Source: Cribrihabitans_A pelagius (lineage in GTDB: Bacteria; Pseudomonadota; Alphaproteobacteria; Rhodobacterales; Rhodobacteraceae). From it: DNA of 64,000 nucleotides. The stretch covers positions 1 to 64,000 of the forward strand of contig NZ_JBMERR010000019.1 of assembly GCF_048820915.1 (NCBI RefSeq), read 5' to 3'. Both the position numbers and the translations under genes were made by a program. Positions 58,224-64,000 of the stretch are shown in pieces. Below the pieces are notes generated by a model, which saw only the letters and a list, made by a program, of their open reading frames with translations, was not told the origin of the DNA and made no database searches. How positions within the stretch are numbered: the stretch's first letter is position 1; every line of letters begins with the position of its first letter.

Positions 58224-59912
58224 ATGCGCCTGCGCCCCCGCCAGAAGACCTTCGTCGAGCGCAGCGTGGCTGCGCTCGCTTCCCGCGGCAACACGCTGGG
58301 CGTGGCGCCCACGGGTGCTGGCAAGACCATCATGCTCTCGGCGGTCACCGGCGAGATGATCGGCGACGGCGCCAAGGCCTGCGTGCTGGCCCATCGCGAC
58401 GAGCTGACGGCGCAGAACCGCGCAAAGTTCCAGCGCGTGGTGCCAGGCGTCGCCACATCGGTGATCGACGCCACGGAGAAGTCCTGGGGTGGCCAGGTCG
58501 CCTTCGCCATGGTGCCGACGCTGGCGCGGGCTTCGAACCTTGCCGACATGCCACGCCTCGACCTGCTGGTTGTCGACGAGGCGCATCACGCCGTCGCCGA
58601 CAGCTACCGCCGCATCATCGACCGGGTGCGCGAGGCCAATCCCGACGCCCGCATCTTCGGGGTCACGGCGACGCCGAACCGGGGCGACAGGAAGGGCCTG
58701 CGCGAGGTTTTCGACAACGTGGCCGATCAGGTGCGGCTGGGCGAGCTGATCGCCTCGGGCCACCTGGTGCCGCCGCGCACCTTCGTCATCGACGTGGGCG
58801 TGCAGGGCGAGTTGCGCTCGGTCCGCAAGACCATGTCGGATTTCGACATGGCGGAGGTCGCGGGCATCATGGACCGCGCCCCCGTCACCGACGAGGTGAT
58901 CCGCCACTGGAAGGAGAAGGCGGGCGACCGGCAGACCGTGGTGTTCTGCTCCACCGTCGCCCATGCCGAACACGTCACCGACGCCTTCAGGGCGGCGGGC
59001 GTTTCCGCCGCGCTGATCCACGGCGATCTGGCGGCCGAGACCCGCAAGGCGATCCTCGCCGACTACGCGGCGGGCGACATCCGCGTCATCGTCAACGTGG
59101 CGGTGCTGACCGAGGGCTGGGACCACCCGCCCACGTCCTGCGTCGTGCTGCTGCGGCCCAGCTCCTACAAGTCCACGATGATCCAGATGGTCGGGCGCGG
59201 CCTGCGCACCGTCGATCCCGAGGAATATCCCGGCATCGTCAAGACCGACTGCGTCGTGCTGGATTTCGGGACGTCGAGCCTGATCCACGGCACGCTGGAA
59301 CAGGATGTCGATCTCGACGGCAAGACCGAAACCGGCGAGGCGCCGACGAAGACCTGCCCGGCCTGCGAGGCGGAGATCCCGCTGGCCGCCACCGAATGCC
59401 CGCTCTGCGGCGAGGCTTGCCCGCGCGAGGACGAAGAGGCCGGCGAAGGCGGGGCCGCCGCGCCGCTCTCGGGCTTCATGATGACCGAGATCGACCTGCT
59501 GAAGCGGTCCAGCTTCGCGTGGGTCGACCTCTACGGCACGGACGACGCGCTGATGGCCACGGGCTTCGCGGCCTGGGGCGGCATCTTCTGGCTGGAAGGG
59601 GTCTGGTACGCGATCGGCGGGGCGAAGGGCGAACGCCCGCATCTGCTGGGCGTCGGCGAGCGCACGGTCTGCCTCGCACAGGCCGACGACTGGCTGAACA
59701 CGCACGAGACCGACGAGAGCGCCTTCAAGACCCGTTCCTGGCTCCGCCAGCCGCCGACCGAAAAGCAGCTGCAATACCTGCCACCCGAATGCCGCCATGA
59801 CTTCGGCCTGACGCGCTACCGCGCCTCCGCTCTGATGACCTTCGGCTTCAACAAGCGCGCCATCCGCCAGCTGATCGACACGGCCGCCCGGCCCGAACGG
59901 AGGGCGGCATGA
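58224..59912 (+). CDS. DEAH superfamily 2 helicase with zinc ribbon
   Basis: A 562-residue SF2 helicase. Motif I APTGAGKT (28-35), motif II DEAH (118-121), SAT-like VTATPNRGDRKG, and motif VI MIQMVGRGLRT are present. A four-cysteine zinc ribbon (CPACEAEIPLAATECPLCG) lies at ~375-395, followed by a C-terminal domain of unknown type. It is a phage/plasmid-type DNA unwinding enzyme, probably acting with the ATPase and nuclease of this operon. Confidence 0.92.
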   Translation: MRLRPRQKTFVERSVAALASRGNTLGVAPTGAGKTIMLSAVTGEMIGDGAKACVLAHRDELTAQNRAKFQRVVPGVATSVIDATEKSWGGQVAFAMVPTLARASNLADMPRLDLLVVDEAHHAVADSYRRIIDRVREANPDARIFGVTATPNRGDRKGLREVFDNVADQVRLGELIASGHLVPPRTFVIDVGVQGELRSVRKTMSDFDMAEVAGIMDRAPVTDEVIRHWKEKAGDRQTVVFCSTVAHAEHVTDAFRAAGVSAALIHGDLAAETRKAILADYAAGDIRVIVNVAVLTEGWDHPPTSCVVLLRPSSYKSTMIQMVGRGLRTVDPEEYPGIVKTDCVVLDFGTSSLIHGTLEQDVDLDGKTETGEAPTKTCPACEAEIPLAATECPLCGEACPREDEEAGEGGAAAPLSGFMMTEIDLLKRSSFAWVDLYGTDDALMATGFAAWGGIFWLEGVWYAIGGAKGERPHLLGVGERTVCLAQADDWLNTHETDESAFKTRSWLRQPPTEKQLQYLPPECRHDFGLTRYRASALMTFGFNKRAIRQLIDTAARPERRAA

Positions 59913-59915
59913 CCC

Positions 59916-60326
59916 ATGTCCACATCCACCCCCATCACGGCCGAGGACCGGCGGCGGCTCTGGCATCCGCGTGGGACGCTCTGTGCTGTCTGCCGGCAAC
60001 CCACCCGTGGCTTTGGCTGGTTCGATCCGCACCGGTCGAAGCGGCGCCGGCCCTCGGTCTGGTTCTGCTCGATGCCCTGCCAGTCCTTCTGGACGCGCTT
60101 GGCCAGGGAGCGTTTCGCCATGGTTGACCTGACCGAGGAAGAGCGCGCCGCGATCACCGCCACCATGAAGCGCGTGGCGCTGCTGATGGACGAGATCGGC
60201 TGGGCCACCCCGCTCGCCGAACTGACCGAGGCGCAGGTGCGCGCGCTGATCGAGGAAGCCGTCGAGGGCTTCCGCGAGGCCATGTCCGACATCGCCCGGG
60301 CGCAGACGTCGGAGGTGCCGTTCTGA
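59916..60326 (+). CDS. DUF6511 domain protein
   Basis: A 136-residue protein; N-terminal zinc-finger-like part with CAVCRQPTRGFGW and FCSMPC, then a helical C-terminus (LTEEERAAITATMKR). This looks like DUF6511, found in phage-type replication modules of alphaproteobacteria. It starts four bases after the helicase stop, and its stop overlaps the next ATG. Confidence 0.72.
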   Translation: MSTSTPITAEDRRRLWHPRGTLCAVCRQPTRGFGWFDPHRSKRRRPSVWFCSMPCQSFWTRLARERFAMVDLTEEERAAITATMKRVALLMDEIGWATPLAELTEAQVRALIEEAVEGFREAMSDIARAQTSEVPF

Positions 60327-61093
60327 TGCTGGACTACAACCATCGCCCCAGCTTCGCCGACCGGGTCAACGCCGCAGTCGATCGGTCGCTGACCGCCGAT
60401 CAGACCACGCGGCCGCCCCGCGACTATCTGGGCGGCTCGCGCCTCGGCCATGCCTGCGAGCGGGCCCTGCAGTTCGAGTTCACGGCGACGCCGAAGGACG
60501 AGGGCCAGGATTTCAGCGGCCAATCGCTGCGCATCTTCGCCATCGGCCACGCGCTCGAGGATCTGGCCGTCGCCTGGCTGCGCGGCGCGGGCTTCGACCT
60601 CTACACCCGCAAGGGCAACCGTACCGATGGTGGCCAGTTCGGCTTCTCGGTCGCGGGCGGGCGCATCCGCGGTCATGTCGACGGCATCATTGCCGCCGGG
60701 CCCGAGGGCTTCGGTCTGGCCGTTCCCGCTCTCTGGGAATGCAAGACCATGAACGCCAAGAACTGGCGCGCCTGCGTCAAGGACGGCGTGAGCAAGTCGA
60801 AGCCGGTCTACGCCGCCCAGATCGCGGTCTATCAGGCCTACATGGAAACCAGCGTGCCCGGCATCAGCGCCGCGCCCGCCGTGTTCACCGCGATCAACAA
60901 GGACACGGCCGAGATGCACCACGAACTGGTGCCCTTCGACGCCGATCTCGCGCAGCGCATGTCCGACCGGGGCGTGCGGATCCTGCAGGCGACCGACGCG
61001 GGCGAGTTGCTGCCGCGCATCGCCATCTCGCCCGACTTCTTCGAATGCCGCTTCTGCCCGTGGTCCGAACGCTGCTGGGGGCTGCCGGCATGA
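60326..61093 (+). CDS. Cas4-like PD-(D/E)xK exonuclease
   Basis: A 255-residue nuclease. The core RGHVDGII (Asp119) and WECKT (Glu138, Lys140) make the PD-(D/E)xK site. Four cysteines (Cys45, and 241, 244 and 250 in ECRFCPWSERCW) have the CxxC-x5-C spacing of Cas4/AddB iron-sulfur nucleases. It probably resects DNA ends for recombination in the mobile element. It is not part of a CRISPR locus; no repeats or other cas genes are seen. Confidence 0.85.
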   Translation: MLDYNHRPSFADRVNAAVDRSLTADQTTRPPRDYLGGSRLGHACERALQFEFTATPKDEGQDFSGQSLRIFAIGHALEDLAVAWLRGAGFDLYTRKGNRTDGGQFGFSVAGGRIRGHVDGIIAAGPEGFGLAVPALWECKTMNAKNWRACVKDGVSKSKPVYAAQIAVYQAYMETSVPGISAAPAVFTAINKDTAEMHHELVPFDADLAQRMSDRGVRILQATDAGELLPRIAISPDFFECRFCPWSERCWGLPA

Positions 61094-63411
61094 GCGACGA
61101 CGGCATCCTGCATTTCAACCCGTGGATGGACTTCAACGACGGGCCACCGTCCGAGAACCCCTTCGGCTGCGACCCCGACCCCGAGCAGATCGCCGTGTTC
61201 CTCGACACCGTGTTCAGCTGGTGCGAGGGGCTGATCCCGCTCCGCGGCTTCGTCGACAAGGGTCAGGGCCGAGACGGCAAGCCGCACAACATCTGGATCC
61301 CGGCCGACGACACTGCGCCCGAGAAACTCGCAACCTTCGCCGGATGGGCGAACCGCGAGGGCGCCGCCGTCTATGTCATTCCCGGCACGGTCGAGGAACA
61401 GGGCCAGGCCCGCGCCGCCGACGTGCTGCAGATGCAGGCCATCGTCGTCGATCTCGATGCGGGCGACATCCCGGCCAAGCTGGACCATGTCACCCGCCAC
61501 CTCGGCGCGCCCACGCTCATCATCGAAAGCGGCGGGCGCACGCCCGAGGGCGCGGCGAAGCTCCATGTCTGGTGGAAACTGACCGAACCCGCCGAGAGCG
61601 ACGACCTGGTCGCCCTCTGCCGCCTGCGCGGCGAGATCGCCGTGAAGGTCGGCGGCGACACGCATTTCCGCTCGGCGCACCAGCCGATCCGGGTGCCTGG
61701 CACCGTCTATCACAAGCACGGCCACCAGCGCCTTGTGCAGATCCGCGAACATCGCGACGTCGAGGTGGATCTTGCGGATTTCGCCGAGAAGGTCGCCGAG
61801 ATGCCGCCGCTGCCCGGCGTGGGCTTCGCCAGCGACGTTGCCGCGCCGACCGCGAAGCCCGGCATCGACGCGGTGCTCACGACGCCGGTGCGCGAGGGCG
61901 CGGTCGACGACTGGTCCCGGTTTCAGGGGGCCAGCGCCGCCATCGGCCATTATGTGCGCCTGGTGCACGAGGGCCGCCTCGACCCCTTCGCGGGCTGGGA
62001 GGCGATCTGCGGCTACAACGCCGCGATGATGCGCCCATCCTGGCCGCTCGATCGGCTGCAGGCCGAGTCCGAACGCCTCTGGGCGCTGCATGTGAAGCGC
62101 AACGGCCCACCACTCCTGCGCACGGCCTATGCCGACGCCCCGGCCAGCCCGCTGCCGACATTCAGCCTAGGCGCTCTCCTCGACGACACCAGTCCGATGC
62201 CCGAGGACATCATCGGGCCGCGCGTGCTGACCCCGGGCGGGCTCCTGGTGCTGGGCGGCGCGCCCAAGGTCGGCAAGAGCGACTTCCTGATCTGCTGGCT
62301 CGTGCACATGGCCGCTGGCGTGCCGTTCCTCGGCTTCACGCCGCCCCGGCCGCTGTGCGTGTTCTACCTGCAGGCCGAGATCCAGTATCACTATCTGCGC
62401 GAGCGCATGCAGCAGATCGCGCTGCCCGCTGCCGTGATCGCCGCCGCGCGCGACACCTTCATCGCCACCCCGAAACTGAAGCTGCTGCTCGACGCGGAGG
62501 GCATCGCCCGCGTGGCCGAGGCGATCAGGGCCGCATTCCCCGACGCGCCGCCCGACATCATCGTCATCGACCCGATCCGCAACCTCTTCGATGGCGGCCC
62601 CGAGGGCGGCGGCGAAAACGACAACACCGCCATGATGTTCTTCCTGAAGGACCGGGTCGAGCTCCTGAGGGAAGCTGTCAATCCGGATGCGGGCATCATC
62701 CTCGCCCACCACACCCGAAAGGCCACCAAGCATCAGGTCAAGGACGATCCCTTCCTCGCGCTCTCCGGCGCCAGCGCGCTGCGCGGCTTCTACACCTCGG
62801 GGCTGCTCATGCACCGGCCTGACGAGGACAGCAGCGTCCGCAAGCTGGAGATCGAGCTGCGCAATGGCCCCGCGCTGCCGGGCAAGCTCATCGACAAGGT
62901 GAAGGGCGAGTGGGTCGAGCTGAACCCGCTGAACGAGCGCCTGGTGCGCAAGGAGGTCGGCGCCAGGCTCGATGCCGAACGGCTGCGCAAGCACGATGTC
63001 ATCCTCGGCATGCTGCTGGATGAGGCGGCGGGCGAGCGCCTCTACACCGCCATGCAGTTCGCCGAGACCTTCGAGAACCGTGGCGGGCTGGGCAGCAAGC
63101 ACACCATTCGCGAGCGCCTCAGCGTGCTGGCGACCAAGGGCTTCGTGAAGTTCCTGCGCGACCCCTCGGGGTTCGGCTTCCCCGTCACCCGGTCCCGGTT
63201 CGGCTACCTCTGCGTCGAGGGCATGCAGTTCGGCGCGCCCGTCGACCATGTCGATCCGGCCACTGGCGAGGTCACCACGGAGGTCCGTCCGGTCCTGCCC
63301 AGCCACTTCAAATGCCCCCTATCCGGGCTCTGCCTGCAGGTCGAAAACTCCGCCGTCTGGGTCTACCCGGAGGGGCTGGAGGACGACCCAACTCATATGA
63401 GTGAGGCCTGA
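61090..63411 (+). CDS. Primase/RepA-like replication ATPase
   Basis: A 773-residue protein overlapping the nuclease stop (ATGA at 61090). The N-terminal ~270 residues (PHNIWIPADD, IVVDLDAGDIPAKL) resemble RepB/primase-polymerase-type domains of plasmids and phages. A RecA/RepA-like ATPase follows: Walker A GGAPKVGKSDFLI (~389-396), Walker B IIVIDPIRNLFDGG (~490), and ILAHHTRK. The C-terminus contains a winged-helix-like stretch. It is probably the replication initiator helicase-primase of the element. Confidence 0.82.
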   Translation: MSDDGILHFNPWMDFNDGPPSENPFGCDPDPEQIAVFLDTVFSWCEGLIPLRGFVDKGQGRDGKPHNIWIPADDTAPEKLATFAGWANREGAAVYVIPGTVEEQGQARAADVLQMQAIVVDLDAGDIPAKLDHVTRHLGAPTLIIESGGRTPEGAAKLHVWWKLTEPAESDDLVALCRLRGEIAVKVGGDTHFRSAHQPIRVPGTVYHKHGHQRLVQIREHRDVEVDLADFAEKVAEMPPLPGVGFASDVAAPTAKPGIDAVLTTPVREGAVDDWSRFQGASAAIGHYVRLVHEGRLDPFAGWEAICGYNAAMMRPSWPLDRLQAESERLWALHVKRNGPPLLRTAYADAPASPLPTFSLGALLDDTSPMPEDIIGPRVLTPGGLLVLGGAPKVGKSDFLICWLVHMAAGVPFLGFTPPRPLCVFYLQAEIQYHYLRERMQQIALPAAVIAAARDTFIATPKLKLLLDAEGIARVAEAIRAAFPDAPPDIIVIDPIRNLFDGGPEGGGENDNTAMMFFLKDRVELLREAVNPDAGIILAHHTRKATKHQVKDDPFLALSGASALRGFYTSGLLMHRPDEDSSVRKLEIELRNGPALPGKLIDKVKGEWVELNPLNERLVRKEVGARLDAERLRKHDVILGMLLDEAAGERLYTAMQFAETFENRGGLGSKHTIRERLSVLATKGFVKFLRDPSGFGFPVTRSRFGYLCVEGMQFGAPVDHVDPATGEVTTEVRPVLPSHFKCPLSGLCLQVENSAVWVYPEGLEDDPTHMSEA

Positions 63412-63620
63412 CTCATATGACAGCGCCAACTGTGCACTCAACGAAATCAACGGGTTACGGGCAAATAAGAGTTAGGTCCCTAACTCATGCCCGAAGACTT
63501 CATGAAGTCTTATTCCGCAATGATTTCAGCCACTTGAACGCCTCGGAACAGTTAGGTGTCAAACCCCCATACTACGTATGGGAGGGCCACCCCACAGGGT
63601 TGGCCACTCCTCCCATACGT
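63391..63620. repeat. Palindrome-dense non-coding region (candidate origin or operators)
   Basis: Downstream of the primase gene lie: ACTCATATGAGT palindrome (63391-63402) with ACTCATATGA repeated at 63411; GAGTTAGG-TC-CCTAACTC (63469-63486); the perfect 18-base palindrome AAGACTTCATGAAGTCTT (63494-63511); and a 12-bp stem ACGTATGGGAGG/CCTCCCATACGT (63574-63585, 63609-63620) overlapping CCCATAC-TAC-GTATGGG (63566-63582). The area is AT-richer than its flanks. A possible 76-codon frame across it (63417-63647) is probably not real. Such clustering next to a replication initiator suggests an origin or regulatory hub. Confidence 0.7.
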
Positions 63621-63751
63621 CCGGGTCAGCCGCGCGCGCCGCCGTGACGCTCCCTTGTGCTTTCCGATCCGACGACGGCGGCCCCGTACCGCCAAGCACC
63701 AGACCGCCGTCGTCTTCCACCACCACAGGCCACCGGCAAAGGAGACCCATC

Positions 63752-64000
63752 ATGGCTCAGCCGACTCTGATCCCGAATTGCGACGGCGCAAGGTTTGAAT
63801 CGCTGCCGCTCGACACCCCCCGCAACCGCTGCATCCTCGCGCTCGACCTCGGCACCTCGACCGGCTGGGCGATCCGCGGCCATGACGGCCTGATCACCAG
63901 CGGCACCGTCTCGCTGCGCCCCGGCCGATTCGACGGCGGCGGCATGCGCTACCTGCGCTTCACCAACTGGCTGACCGAGATCGACCGGCTGTCCGGTCCT
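63752..64000 (+). CDS. RuvC-like Holliday junction resolvase, partial (cut by window end)
   Basis: The reading frame from ATG 63752, with AAAGGAG upstream, continues past the window. It contains CILALDLGTSTGWAI, the first strand of an RNase H/RuvC fold with its catalytic Asp, and GRFDGGGMRYLRF. Phage-type RuvC-like resolvases look like this. It would resolve recombination or replication intermediates of the element. Confidence 0.75.
   Translation, partial: MAQPTLIPNCDGARFESLPLDTPRNRCILALDLGTSTGWAIRGHDGLITSGTVSLRPGRFDGGGMRYLRFTNWLTEIDRLSGP

Noticed and set aside
60326..61093. CRISPR-Cas locus suggested by the Cas4-like nuclease
   Set aside because: No regularly spaced direct repeats and no other cas genes are present anywhere in the window.
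63417..63647. A 76-codon plus-strand frame between the primase and RuvC-like genes
   Set aside because: It runs through several perfect palindromes, has no ribosome site of its own and resembles no family; a regulatory or origin region explains the sequence better.

Overview
The window looks like the chromosome of a marine Rhodobacteraceae (Roseobacter group, Leisingera/Phaeobacter/Ruegeria-like). It is very GC-rich, carries a DMSP demethylation operon (dmdA-acuI) and a trgA-trgB-cysK tellurite cluster, has an RNase E with a split S1 domain, and encodes a circularly permuted alphaproteobacterial two-piece tmRNA. This taxonomic call is an inference from gene content; no search was run.

Layout. 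Positions 1-1451 hold the 5' end of an IS110-family transposase abutting a ~660-bp tandem duplication that contains a dead 3' copy of a betaine/homocysteine methyltransferase gene; the intact gene follows. Positions 2.3-20 kb are core genes: an MprF-like lipid aminoacyltransferase, the ATPase inhibitor zeta (DUF1476), purC-purS-purQ, a DctB/DctD-type two-component pair whose regulator lacks the GAFTGA loop, rne, tusA and ccdA, a hydrolase-P450 pair, and a fumC-DUF4169-RHH-small protein operon. Positions 20-24.7 kb hold a secreted protein, sspB, chrA, an NTF2-like protein and the permuted tmRNA gene. Two 135/136-bp MITE-like elements with terminal inverted repeats (15102-15236, 20951-21086) and a family of CGGAAAAC hairpins lie between genes.

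Positions 24.7-31.6 kb form a DMSP block: a GntR-family regulator divergent from DUF2182-DUF1326-dmdA-acuI, then a universal stress protein and a BCCT transporter. Positions 31.9-41.8 kb hold a class V aminotransferase, photolyase, cyclopropane synthase, trgA-trgB-cysK, a large MscS channel and an alanyl-tRNA editing protein, ending at tRNA-Ser(GGA) at 41916-42005.

Everything to the right of the tRNA looks acquired. First is a five-gene overlapping operon (HTH protein, hsdM, hsdS, prrC, hsdR) of the EcoR124I/EcoprrI type: a type IC restriction system with TAEL repeats in HsdS and an embedded anticodon nuclease with an intact Arg-Glu-His triad. Then comes a large serine recombinase module (four overlapping genes). 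Next is an isolated 724-residue protein of unknown function. Last is a phage/plasmid-like replication module: Com-like zinc ribbon behind a hairpin that masks its ribosome site, sigma-like protein, Sak4-like ATPase, possible ssDNA-binding protein, DEAH helicase, DUF6511, Cas4-like nuclease, primase/RepA-like ATPase and a RuvC-like resolvase cut by the window end. No capsid, tail, terminase or conjugation genes are visible, so it cannot be decided here whether this is a prophage, a satellite or an integrative element.
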